Part shown: positions 53,993 through 64,000 of the stretch, piece after piece | Numbering within the stretch: position 1 is the first letter of the stretch | How the letters are laid out: every line of letters begins with the position of its first letter | Assembly (NCBI GenBank): GCA_035578175.1 | Contig: JAQMRL010000010.1 | Coordinates: forward strand, 32,170,784-32,234,783 | Reading direction: 5' to 3' | Length of the DNA stretch: 64,000 nucleotides | DNA from: Catonia carolina | Lineage: Eukaryota; Arthropoda; Insecta; Hemiptera; Achilidae | The notes under the pieces: model-generated | Told to the model about the DNA's origin: nothing | Database searches by the model: none | The model's input: only the letters and a program-made list of their open reading frames with translations | Position numbers and translations under genes: made by a program

Positions 53993-54389
53993 TGGGTGTT
54001 TTATTAAGGACGCAACCCTGATTATAAAAAGATAGAAGTAATACAATGTTTTCATTGCAATTTGCTATTCATTTGTAAAATAATAATTTAGATTAATTGA
54101 TAATTTGTAAAGTACGGAAAATAAAAATATGCCGTATATTGTGGCTTTTAACATAGGGTTGCGTTCTTAATAAAACACCCGGTTTTTCCTTGGAAAAAAC
54201 CATTGCTGACACAATATAACGAAACGGCTGCTGTCGCCACACTAATGCTTGACTGGAACATTTTAACTGTCTTAGGTAGTTGGCCTTGAATACACTGTTG
54301 CCAACATACCGATTGAGGGACAGAAAATTTACCGATGTATTACTTCTATCTTCTTATAATCAGGGTTGTGTACTTAATAAAACAGCCAT
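53993..54389. mobile_element. MITE with ~52-bp inverted ends and an extra internal end copy
   Basis: Left end TGGGTGTTTTATTAAGGACG with CAACCCTGATTATAAAAAGA and GATAGAAGTAATACA matches, inverted, the right end at 54335-54389 (GTATTACTTCTATCTTCTTA, ATCAGGGTTGTG). A third, inverted copy of the outer ~30 bp is inside at 54151-54181 (AGGGTTGCGTTCTTAATAAA). No coding capacity. Confidence 0.7.
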
Positions 54390-54447
54390 TAGTTTCTATC
54401 TTAGCTAGCTTATGTGATTTTAATCTTATATTTATTCATTAATAGTC

Positions 54448-54450
<3 letters not shown>

Positions 54451-54485
<35 letters not shown>
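54451..54485. repeat. (TTA)n microsatellite
   Basis: About 12 uninterrupted TTA units. Confidence 0.95.
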
Positions 54486-54487
<2 letters not shown>

Positions 54488-55094
54488 TGTATATTTTTAT
54501 ATTCTATTTTATTTATTTATATAAAAAACACAGAAAATATGAAATTGATGACACTCACTTGATTTAAAAAATTAATCGGTTTTATGCACTTCATTGTCAA
54601 CCATGATTGGTTGAATGACACTTGCAGACGTCAATTAATTTTAAATAAATAAATAAACATCACAATTCTATGGAACTCTGCTAATTCTAACAGATACTTT
54701 TGCTAATGACACCCTATTTATTGCATGTCTACATTTGGAGGATAATAAGACACGATTACTCTTTTCTGGTCTCATTCCGTTCTTGGTTGTACAAATTGAA
54801 TTTCAAGATTAATTCCGATAAAACTCCAGTGAAAATTTTCTGACCAAGACAAATTCAGTCCTATAATTTATATATACCATGGGTATCAAATAATCAGTCA
54901 CTGAAACCTTGGTGTTTGAAGGCATGGGCAAAGTTGATTCAAATTTATGGGTACATTTGGAATTAAGTCATTGCTTAAGTTACAAACCTCACCAACATTA
55001 AAACAGGCTATGCTGTAACCATTAATTAATAAGTCTACCAATTTTTAGAGGTGAACTAACAATACTTACTTGCACTAAACATTTTTTTTTGTCA

Positions 55095-56904
55095 TCAGTC
55101 TCTCGACTGGTTTGATGCAGTTCTCCAACCTGTTCTATCTTGCGCAAGTCGTTTCATATCTACATACCTGTAACACCCTACATCTTTTGTAATTTGCTTT
55201 ATATATTCTAATCTTTGCCTCTCTCTATAATTTACTCCCTCAATGTTACCCTCCATTATTGATAGCCTGTGGTTCTCCTGGATGTCTTAGGATATGCCCC
55301 ACTAGCCTATCCCTTCTTTTGGTAAGATGCTTCCATATACTTCTTTTTTCATCCACTCGCCTAAGAACCTCTAAATTACTTATTTTGTCCACCCACCTAA
55401 TCTTTAACATTTTCCTATAACACCACATTTCAAAAGCTTCTATCCTCTTCCGTTCTACAGCCCCTATCACCCACGTTTCACTTCCGTATAATGCTGCACT
55501 CCAAACATAATGTTTTAAGAAATTTTTCCTAATCTGTAAATCAATGTTTGTAGTCAGTAAGCTGTTTTTCATTTCAAAGGCTTTTCTAGCTTGAGCAATT
55601 TTACTCTTGATATCACTTGTGCTTCTACCATCCTTTGTTATTTTACTCCCTAGATAGCAGAATTCCCCAACTTCCTGTATGTTCTCGTTGCCTACTTTTA
55701 AATTTCCCATCTCTTCTAAACCACTCTTGCTGCTGCACAACACTTTCATTTTGTTCTTATTAATTTTCATGAAGTAATCCTTCCTCAAGATCTCATCCAT
55801 TCCATTTAAGGCATCCTCTAGTTCATTCTTTGCCTCGGCTAATACTACTATATCATCGGCGAATCTCAGCATTTTTATTGTCTCTCCTTGAATTTTTATT
55901 CCTGCGTCAAATTTCTCCTTCACTTCATTTATAGCCTCTTCTATATACAAGTTAAAAAGTAGTGGTGACAAAGAACAACCTTGTCGTACACCTTTTCTTA
56001 CAGCAGCCTCTTTTTCGTACCCCTCGATTCTCAAAACAGCCGTTTGATTCTTATACAGACTGTAGATAACTTTCCTTTCTTTGTATTTAATTCCTAGCCT
56101 TTTCAAAGTTTTAAACATTTTACTCCAGTCCAGATTGTCAAATGCTTTCTCTAAATCTACAAATGCCATAAAAGTAGTTTTATTTTTCTGTATACTTTTC
56201 TTAATAATCAGTCTCAGAGCCAATATTGCATCTCGAGTTCCCATTCTCCTTCTAAATCCAAATTGGTCATCGTCCAATACTTCTTCAACTCGGTGTTCTA
56301 TTCTCCTGTATATAATTCTTGTCAGTATCTTAGATGCATGGCATGTTAGGCTGATGGTTCTGTAATGTTCACACTTCTCCGCTCCTGACTTTTTTGGTAT
56401 TGGAATCATAATATTTTTTTTAAAGTCTGATGGTACCTCTCCACTCTCATACATTCTGCACACAAGTTTGTATAATTTGTTTTGAGCAACTTTGCCACAT
56501 CGTAATAATAATTCCGATGGTATGTTATCTATTCCTGGTGTCTTATTCATATTCATATCCTTAAGTGCCCGATCGAATTCTTCTCGTAGTATAGGGTCCC
56601 CTCTTTGATCTTCTTCAACGTCAGTTTCTTGTTCTATCGCATCATATTCTAATTCTTTTCCCCTGTAGAGTTGGTTTACGTATTCCTTCCATCTTTCAGC
56701 TCTCTCTTGGCCATTCAACAATGGTTTGCCACCTGCGCTTTGTAAATTAACAGCTTTCATCTTTCGTTCTCCAAAGTTTTCCCTTATTTTTCTGTAAGCT
56801 GCGTCCACTTTACCAACTGCCATTTTACTTTCAATGTCCGTACATTTCGCTCTGATCCACTCTACCTTCGCTTTCTTACACCTTTTGTTTATGGTATTTC
56901 TCAA
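55095..56904 (-). pseudogene. LINE reverse transcriptase, frameshifted
   Basis: An open frame of 552 codons (56904-55246; no ATG at its start, it opens at TTG) carries the reverse transcriptase: MNKTPGIDNIPSELLLR, IPIPKKSGAEKCEHYRTISL, FGFRRRMGTRDAIL, box A FVDLEKAFDNLDW, box B GVRQGCSLSPLLFNLYIEEA, box C LRFADDIVVLAE, then FCYLGSKITKDG, WCYRKMLKIRWVDKISNLEV and VGHILRHPG. It stops early (INNGG) because of a one-base shift. The proper C-terminus continues in another frame, LSIMEGNIEGVN to ASNQSRD, stopping at 55095. The 15-kb copy reads straight through this point, which confirms the shift. Catalytic FADD residues are intact. Confidence 0.88.
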
Positions 56905-58061
56905 GTAGCAATATTGCCTTTTACCTCTCTCGTCCTTGCGTTTTTATATTTTCTTTGCTCATCCATCAGTTCTAAAATATCATTAGTAATCCACGGTTTC
57001 CTACCTCTTCTTTTAGTATGTCCTAACCATTCTTCCGCTGCTTTCACTACCACCTCCTTGAAGTTTATCCACTCCTCCTCTACATTTCCTGTGTCATTAC
57101 CTCTTTCTTCTATCCCTTTTTGAATACTCTCCTGGAAACCTACCTGGTTGTCTTGTTCTCTTAGTTTGTCTACATCCCACCTAGCATTTCCCTGTCCCTT
57201 CTTCAGTTTTTTAAGTTTAAGCCTGCTATCCATTACTACTAAGTTATGATCACTCCCTACGTCTGCACCTGGATAGGCTTTACAGTTCATAATCTGGTTT
57301 CTGAATCTTTGTCTAACCATTATGTAATCTATTTGGTATCTTCCCTTGTCACCTGGCATCATCCAAGTGTATAACCTCTTTTTGTGATTCTTAAAAAGTG
57401 TATTGCCTATCACTAAATTATATTTGGAGCAGAAATCTACCAGCCGACTCCCTCTGTCATTTCTCTTCCCTAGACCATATTCTCCGACTATCTTTCCTTC
57501 TTTTCCTTCTCCAACTACTGCATTCCAGTCTCCCATAACTATCAAATTTTCATCACCCTTGACATATTTTATTACTTCATCTAATTCCTCATATACTTGT
57601 TCTATTTCTTCCTCTCTGTGTGAAGACGTAGGCATGTAGACCTGCACTATAGTGGTAGACTTTGGTTTCGTATCTACTCTAACCATGATAATCCTATCAC
57701 TACACTGCTTATAGATAGTCACTCTTTGTCCAATTTTTTTATTCATTACTAGACCCACTCCGCCCTGCCCTCCGATGGCTTTAGTGTTAATAACCCTATA
57801 ATCCCCGGACCAAAAGTCTTGATCATCATCCCAGCGTACCTCACTAATGCCTACAATATCTAACTTTAACCTATCCATTTCCCTTTTTAAATTCTCTAAC
57901 CTACCAGTTTGTTTTAAACTCCTAACATTCCATGTTCCAACTCGCAGAATTTCAGAAACTTTTATTTTTTTGATGAAGTCCCCTCTGATAGTCCTCGCCC
58001 GGAGATCCGAATGGAGGACTAGTTTATCTCCGGAATGTTTTACCAGAGAGGACGCCATCAT
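56901..58061 (-). pseudogene. LINE APE-type endonuclease, frameshifted from the reverse transcriptase
   Basis: 386 codons from ATG at 58061 hold an apurinic-type endonuclease/exonuclease/phosphatase domain: LRVGTWNVRSLK, IVGISEVRW (catalytic Glu), VQVYMPTSS, NLIVMGDWNAVVGE, RRLYTWMMPGD-like LYTWMMPGDKGRYQIDYIMV, and GSDHNLVVMDS (catalytic Asp-His). The frame ends at a TGA at 56901 just as the reverse-transcriptase frame opens. A missing base upstream, near an A-run at about 56945, best explains the break: in the other frame RQYCYLRNTINKRCKKAK continues smoothly. Programmed -1 frameshifting is a less likely alternative. Confidence 0.88.
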
Positions 58062-58473
58062 AAATTTTTCATATTTTGAAGTTCTCGAAGTTCTTGAAGA
58101 TCTGCATATACTAAGTAAGCCTAACCAGAATCATACATGAAGGAGTTTCCTTACGATAATTCTAGTCAGACAGAAAAAGCTGTAGTTTACTGTTGCTTTC
58201 AGCTTTTTGGTTGGCAGACTGAGTGCCCCAAGCCACCGTCTACCAGGGTGGAGTGGGCAGCCCTTCCAGTTCCGTTCACCATGAGCCGGTTATCGTGCTG
58301 ATGAGCGGTCACATGGTTACTAACAGGCCACACAACGTGAATGTATGGATAGGACACTAGCCTTCTATCCCGGCTGGTTCCCTTAAGCCTTTTGTAAAAG
58401 GAATTAAGGGGTCTCCTTCCAGTTGACGACAGAAGCCCTTTATAGCCCCACTAAACATTACATCTTTCCTATG

Positions 58474-59094
58474 CAGTGACGACCTTAGCCGACGCGGGCC
58501 CGGGGCAAATCTTGTTTTGGGGGGCCTTTCTGGGAGAGATGAAATAGCCTTACCATCATTTTAAGTCATCGAGGGTGGGGCCAGAGGTGACCGCACCGGT
58601 CACCCGCCCCTAAGACTGGACTGTAAAAAAATTATTTTTTTCCAAAAACTCCGTTTTTTTTTAAGTCAAACCGAGATTGACTTTAAAATAAAAGGTAAAA
58701 TTAATAAATACTGTAATATTTATTTTTATTAAATCCTGTCGGAATTAACCAGCTGTCCAACAAGTGGAGTTTGGATTAGTGGGTTTCTACTGTAATATAA
58801 GTATTATCAGAGAACATACATTTCACAACCATCCAAGTTTTTTTGTTGTTTTTCACCAATATTTTTTATATATAAGCTTGAATTTTAATTGGACATGCAG
58901 TTAAATGCATGTCAATAGTATTTTGGTCAAGTGGTTACTTTACCAAGATATTAGTCCACAACATGTTGCTTAACGTGTTAAAGTTAAAGCAAAGTTATAG
59001 TATTTGTAATCTTTAAATTTTTTGGGTTAGGGGCCCTCGAAAGCATGGGGCCTGGGGCGGTAGCACCGCTCGCCCCTACCTAAGGCTGGCTCTG
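58474..59094. mobile_element. hAT-type MITE with 8-bp target duplication
   Basis: Left end CAGTGACGACCTTAGCCGAC and right end GCCCCTACCTAAGGCTGGCTCTG are imperfect inverted repeats. They are flanked by TTCCTATG (58466-58473) and CTCCTATG (59095-59102), an 8-bp duplication with one change, as expected for hAT. GGGCCC-rich sub-ends resemble the hAT scrap at 4.6 kb. No coding capacity was seen. Confidence 0.78.
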
Positions 59095-59385
59095 CTCCTA
59101 TGACCAATCTTCATGAATGGTTATTGTCTGGCAAGAATAAACAAATATATCTAAAAAATTATAGATCTTTAAGAATCTTTTCTATTGTCCTTTGTGTGTT
59201 GCTGAGAGCATAGTTTGTGAGAAATCCACAAATTCATGGTCAACATTAAGTGCCTACATTAGAGAGCTTTATTGAGGAAATCTCCATTAAAAAATCTCTG
59301 GGTAAATTGCATCTTATCCCAGTCTTAGCTTATTATCAGCTAGGACAGGGTTTCCCACTCAGTGTTTCATGAACCAGTTCAAAAA

Positions 59386-59945
59386 TCTGGTGTAAAACAC
59401 TCATACAACTTTCTCTTGCCAGTTTAAAACAGAACTCCCAACGAATTTTAGCAGACATGACGCTTACCCCATCTTGTAGAGCACAAAACAAGTAGAAAAT
59501 CAGGTGATTTCAATAAAAATCGTAGGAAATGTTTTTAAGAAAATTGTGAAAAAGTGCACAAATAAACTACTTCTTCTGGTTAATCAATTTTGATAAAAAC
59601 GTTTGTGTCAGGTCCAATTGTGGTACCCAAGTAAAGATTCAACTTTGAAAAATCGTTCAAATTACCTTTTTCATGTTTCACGTTAATATTTTGAAACAGA
59701 GTTTCACCAGGAATACACGTTTTCACGCCCCATGAACGTAAAAAAAACATGTTATTACCATTGGTATGTATAATGTGTACGAGTTTGAATTGAACAACAG
59801 GAATTCTCCTGTTATCCAATTCAAACACATACCCATAAGACCAATGGTAACAACATGTTTTTGGGTTCATGGAGTGTGAAAACATGTATTTCCGGTGAAA
59901 AATCAACATGAAAACATAACTTTCTTACCTAATTTAAAAAATAGA
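59386..59945. mobile_element. TCTGG repeat, copy G (internally deleted, diverged)
   Basis: Left end TCTGGTGTAAAACACTCATA then CAACTTTCTCTTGCC runs directly into the later part of the family body (CCAACGAATTTTAGCAGACA, CTACTTCTTCTGGTTAATC), so about 400 bp of the middle is missing. The right end is decayed (ATAGACAAAAGAAAATAAA). The most diverged copy. Confidence 0.68.
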
Positions 59946-60937
59946 CAAAAGAAAATAAAAAGTTCAATACAGTAATCAAAATAAAAAATCAAACTAACAC
60001 ATAATTTTTTCAGGTAAGTTTATTCGAAAAATTATAATCAGTCTTAAATAAAAACAAGCATGGAATGCACAACAGCAAAAAAAAATTAAACAGCACTGAA
60101 CATAAAATATAAACTTATTTATTTAATAACTCAGGAGAAAATTATCTTAATAAGATTGTTCCAATTTCAATTATTTTCATAATTAAAGTAAGTTTTAATG
60201 AACATGAAAGAACTAATGAAGTGAGATATGTAGCCGAGGAAAATTTTTGTTGACTTTCAACTCAGTGTAGAAAATCTTTATAATAAGCATTCATAACAAA
60301 AAATATATTAATATAATGAGTTTTTTAAAAAAACTTTTAATATTCACCTTTTTTCACAGTTTTCTTTTTTCTTAAATTTCTTACAAGCACTTTCGCTCAT
60401 AGAAGAGGAAGATGCATTCTTCACAATATTTCTAGAAGCTTATATTACCTGATGAAGCAATGCGCACTTTCAAAGTGCTCGTAAGAAATTAAAGAAAAAA
60501 GAAAAGGACAGCAGTGTAAAAAGATGAACACTAAAAGTTTTTTAAAAACTTATTATATTAAAATGGATTATGCTGCTACAATGCTAACTAATCACTTAAA
60601 TAATTATAATTACAAAAAATATATATTTAATATTTTAACAGATAACGGCTGAAACATAATACAACAAAAAATAATACTATATTTAACAAAAATTTCCCTC
60701 TCTAATTACATTTGTTAGTTATGTAATTCTGATAGGCCTATCAGTGTGACTCAAAAAATTAAAGAAATACTTGTACATATAAATACTTGTAATTTTATTA
60801 ACATTTTCCTGTCTATTGTATAGATTATATAATGTAGAAAAAAACCACCAAATACAAATTAGATGACTCTCGCCTGATTAAAAAAAGTAAACACATCCTT
60901 TCAGATATCATACATCCATCCATTATCAGTTGTAATA
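59946..60937. other. Intergenic AT-rich DNA, no gene seen
   Basis: A possible weak inverted pair (CGAGCACTTTGAAAGTGCGC region near 60465 and AAGCACTTTCGCTC near 60386) is the only structure noticed. No coding signal. Confidence 0.4.
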
Positions 60938-61805
60938 TGAGGGGCGTTCAAAAAGTTCTCAGAATTGCCTTGCCGTCACCAAACAACCGATAAAATAGCT
61001 GAACTAGGAATATGATTGCGTACACACTTTTGTTTGGACAGTGCATAATGGTGTCGGTGCTCCATGCGACGTTGATATGAGTGGTTGTCAGTCAACACAA
61101 TGTCACAGTTTGAACATCAAGTTCATTTGCAAATTGGGAAAGACACTGAAACACCGTTGGCTCTGCAGAAAGTTTACAGTGATAATGCACTAAAAAAATC
61201 CGCTCTTTACAACTGGTTTGCACGATTTAAGGAAGGGACAGAAGATGTTAGAGGACGACAAGCGCAGCTGGAGACCATCAACATTTCAGAATGTCGAAAT
61301 GATTACAAAAGTGAAAGAACTGATTCTAGATGATCAAAGAATGACAAACGCAGAGTTGGTATCTCAATTCATGCCATTTTATGCAATGATTTGAAGATGA
61401 GACACATCAGGGCAAATTTTGTTCCGAGGTTGCTGAACACACATCAGATGGAATGTCACTTGACAATCGCCAGCGAGCTGTTTGAGACAAGTTCAAAGGA
61501 CCCTAAGTTCCTCCAACAGATCATCACTGGTGATGAATTTGGATGTTTGCCTATGACCCGGAGACAAAACAGCAATTATTGGAGTGGCACACATCATCTC
61601 CCAGACCAAAGGACTTTGAATCAAATGCGATGCTCAGCTCAAATAGATTCCGAAAGAATCCTTCTACCACTCCTTCTAACAATGGCAAGGTCGACGAAGC
61701 AAGTGTGCAAGGGTCCTTCTTTGAAAGTGATTAGGTAAGCATTGCCATAGGTCATAACATTAACATGCTGAACCACGATTCAGTGAACTTTTTAAATACC
61801 CCTCG
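60938..61805 (+). mobile_element. Mariner element, internally deleted
   Basis: Inverted ends TGAGGGGCGTTCAAAAAGTT and AACTTTTTAAATACCCCTCG, flanked by TA (60936-60937 and 61806-61807). At 868 bp it is shorter than a complete mariner (about 1.3 kb) because most of the catalytic region is missing. Confidence 0.85.
61100..61735 (+). pseudogene. Mariner transposase remnant
   Basis: Frameshifted coding remains: FEHQVHLQIGKDTETP and ALYNWFARFKEGTEDVRG (helix-turn-helix region), then MKMRHIRANFVPRLLNTHQM, FLQQIITGDEFG (first catalytic Asp) with a frameshift to YDPETKQQLLEWHTSSPRPK, and after a deletion the very C-terminus QGSFFESD and a stop. The second and third catalytic Asp are deleted. A different mariner lineage from 20.8 kb. 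Confidence 0.85.
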
Positions 61806-62133
61806 TATATCAGCTAGAGAGAATGACAGTGGTGTAAGTAAAAAAAATTCAAAAATTGTCTAAGACACTTTAGAAGGCTGCAGGTTATTAATTAAAAACT
61901 ATAAATAACTGACAATAAGTGTTGGTCATTTGGTGAATAACCATTATATTAATAAATAAATATAATATAATTAAAAAAACGCATAAATAACCTGCAATAA
62001 ACGTTGGTGTTAGTAAATAACAATTATATTAATAAATAAATATCATTATTGATTTTTTTCGTAAATAACCTTTAGCCTTCTTTAAACAATTTTTGAATTT
62101 TTTGACTTATGCCTTAACCATATAAGATTATAT

Positions 62134-62326
62134 ATATACTTTTTTTTAATATATTTAACGTCAACTGCAAAGGTCATTAGCATCGACGTCGGGGTGGAAC
62201 TTTATGCAATGTAGGATGAAATGATTTTTTGTAACGTATGAAAATATGCCGTGCCTGAGTGGGATTCAAACCCAGGACCGGATAACGAGAGGCGAGCACG
62301 TTACCAACTACGCCAATGCGGCCGGC
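62134..62326 (-). mobile_element. tRNA-headed SINE, family 1, full length, with 10-bp target duplication
   Basis: Minus strand: GCCGGCCGCATTGGCGTAGT, B-box GGGTTTGAATCCC, body to GTCGATGCTAATGACCTTTG and an A-rich end. Flanked by AAGATTATAT at 62124-62133 and 62327-62336. It is the best reference for the family's full structure in this window. Confidence 0.85.
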
Positions 62327-62662
62327 AAGATTATATTGTAAGCACACTTTTGTCAGCTTGTCATGACAACACCAAAAATTATATATTATGAATACAAAAA
62401 TGTAAATGTAAATTACGTATAAAATACAATCATTTTTAGTATTATCACGACAAGCTGACTAAAGTGAGCATACATTTATGTAATAACTGATGATAGATAC
62501 ATGATACTCAAAAAGACATATTGACATTTTTTTAATCATGTGAGATCCTATAATGTGTATTTGGTGTTTTATTTCTATACTATTTATAATATATACTTGT
62601 ACATTGAAAAACGATACAAATAAATGCACAAAAGAATTTTAAATGTTTTTTTTTATACCTTA

Positions 62663-63160
62663 CTGGTGGCAATTTTTAAAATTGTTTTGGATTCATAATA
62701 AATACAGAAGGTTAGTGGGCCTATATTGGATTTGAAGTTCCGGGTTCGATCAGAAGAGGCCCAAAATCAGAAGTCAAGAAATCAAAGTCTGAATTTAAAA
62801 ACAAAAATAGTGTCATTCAACCCTTTTTAAAAAATAGATACAGAAATCACTAATGGTTTTACCAGTTTCTACCGGAAGTCAAAAAATCAGTCAGAAACTA
62901 CAAGAGTTAGGAACAAATGGTTTTCAGATTCATAATCTACACAAAAAGTTAGTGCACCTGGATTAGTTTGAAAGTTCTGGTTTCGACAGGAAGTGGCCTA
63001 AAACTGGAAGTCATGAAATCAAAGTCATAATGTGGAAAAAATATTATCATTCGATTCCTCTTAAAGAGTAGATACAAAAATCACTACGGGTTTTTGCCAT
63101 AAATCAAAAAGTAAGCTTTTTCAAAATTGCCACCAGCCATGAGATGTGTCGTCTCATGAA
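62663..63160. mobile_element. Non-autonomous element with internal tandem repeats, copy 2
   Basis: Starts CTGGTGGCAATTTTTAAAAT and carries the inverted TTTTCAAAATTGCCACCAG (63117-63136), then the terminal hairpin CATGAGATGTGTCGTCTCATG. Three diverged internal units (62717, about 62840 and 62955) with TTTGAAGTTCCGG and CAGAAGTCAAGAAATCAAAG. Same family as 14727-15892 but uninterrupted. Confidence 0.7.
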
Positions 63161-64000
63161 AGCAATTTTTTAAATTATATTACATGATGACTAGATTACA
63201 CAGTAAAAATTACCAATATTAAATTTAATAATTGACAATAAAACAAAGGTTTAATCCAAATATTAATTATTTATTGGTAAATGGAACTTAATAATTGAGG
63301 AGTGTAATAAGCACTCACCCTTGGTGATCAACACTGTAAGAAAATTACATTATTAAAATGTAGCCACTTAAGTCTGGCTTACCCAACAACTTATGTTTTC
63401 TTTTTACCGAGTATTCCTAAATAATAAATACATCTCCAACGTACAAACAGATGTATCAGGCTAGTAAACACTTGGAATAAAGTGAAAGTTTAATGACAAT
63501 ATCAATATCTCAAAGTAATCAACTGGATCTATTTAACTTAAATAAATAATTTCAGATAACCTTACTTTATCACAGTAAAATTACAAAAAAAAAAAAAAAT
63601 AACAGGATTAATGAATGCTTACGAATGAAAGAATCACTTTCAAATTATATTTAAATACAAAAAAACTGGAAAACTACACTTAATTATTTGCTAGACTTCA
63701 TGCAGTAATACTTTCTACTTCTGCACTAAATTATTTTGTCAATGGCTGTATTTGTTTGGTAAAAATTTTTTTTTTTTAAGATAACAGAACCCTATGAATC
63801 TTTTAGATGTATAACTTATAACAAAGAGTCTAGGAAATGCAGAAAAATTTAATCAGAATCATAACATTTTTTTCAGAAAGTTAGTTTTTATGATATGAAC
63901 ACATTGAGTGCATATTTAGTTATGTAGATAACATAGAAAGTACAAACTCAACAATTTCAAGAACTACTAGTAGATGAAGGAACTACATTCTGCTTAATTT
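63161..64000. other. AT-rich DNA to the window end, no gene seen
   Basis: No coding region, element end or RNA gene was recognised. Confidence 0.45.

Larger units (their letters stand above)
55084..58448 (-). mobile_element. RTE-like LINE, essentially full length, with 11-bp target duplication
   Basis: A 3365-bp minus-strand element flanked by perfect copies of CACTAAACATT (55073-55083 and 58449-58459). It starts GGGGCTATAAAGGGCTTCTG, has a ~390-bp 5' region, endonuclease and reverse-transcriptase coding sequence, and ends in a 3' stem-loop CCAGTC-GAGA-GACTGG-like structure followed by ATGACAAAAAAAA. The size, single polyprotein and APE-type endonuclease suit the RTE/BovB-like group; the clade is inferred by similarity from memory. 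Two frameshifts make this copy defective. Confidence 0.9.

Noticed and set aside
56901..56907. Programmed frameshift or stop-start coupling between the two LINE frames
   Set aside because: The downstream frame has no ATG, and the alternative frame upstream continues sensibly, so a one-base deletion is simpler. Only a survey of other copies could revive the idea.
1..64000. CRISPR arrays, operons or prokaryotic defence genes
   Set aside because: No regularly spaced direct repeats of CRISPR type and no intron-free gene clusters; the window is spliced animal DNA.

Overview
The window is AT-rich nuclear DNA from an animal, almost certainly an insect. Evidence: two spliced genes with GT-AG introns, many tRNA-headed SINEs, mariner, piggyBac, hAT and Merlin-type DNA transposons, and RTE-like LINEs. 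A hemipteran is a guess from the general look of the repeats, not something the sequence proves. Nothing bacterial or viral was seen.

Two host genes are supported exon by exon. TMEM223 (plus strand, exons at 959-1343, 5239-5381 and 7632-7790) encodes a 228-residue two-pass mitochondrial inner-membrane protein of the cytochrome oxidase assembly type. Van Gogh/strabismus (Vang, minus strand, nine coding exons from 52637 down to 28900) encodes a 561-residue four-pass core planar-cell-polarity protein ending in the PDZ-binding motif ETSV. All exon phases join without a break. The two genes converge, with about 21 kb of repeat-filled DNA between their 3' ends (7.8-28.9 kb). There is no sign that they work together.

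The rest is transposable-element archaeology. 1-8 kb: TMEM223 with a SINE inside a MITE, a decayed Merlin-type transposase, a hAT scrap inside an unclassified repeat, and a LINE tail. 8-28 kb: intergenic, with three copies of a LINE-tailed SINE, a foldback element, a 5'-truncated RTE-like LINE and an intact mariner (20714-22048). 28.9-52.7 kb: Vang, whose introns hold an intact second transposon of the Tc1-mariner group (32142-33479), a LINE split by a piggyBac-like element and a SINE, a Tigger-like remnant, three TTAA-flanked piggyBac-like deletion derivatives, a 1-kb foldback with 444-bp arms, and several copies of the 0.9-kb 'TCTGG' repeat. 53-64 kb: intergenic, with a near full-length RTE-like LINE (55084-58448, 11-bp target duplication, two frameshifts), a hAT-type MITE with an 8-bp target duplication, a deleted mariner and further SINEs.

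The most interesting points are: (1) the seven-copy TCTGG family, with offset inverted repeats and end hairpins, one copy sitting exactly between two diverged 240-bp direct repeats in a Vang intron; (2) a SINE whose 3' stem-loop matches that of the local RTE-like LINE with compensatory base changes; (3) two DNA transposons that look intact; (4) a long foldback able to make a 444-bp hairpin RNA; and (5) a repeat copy lying about 20 bp from the last Vang splice acceptor.
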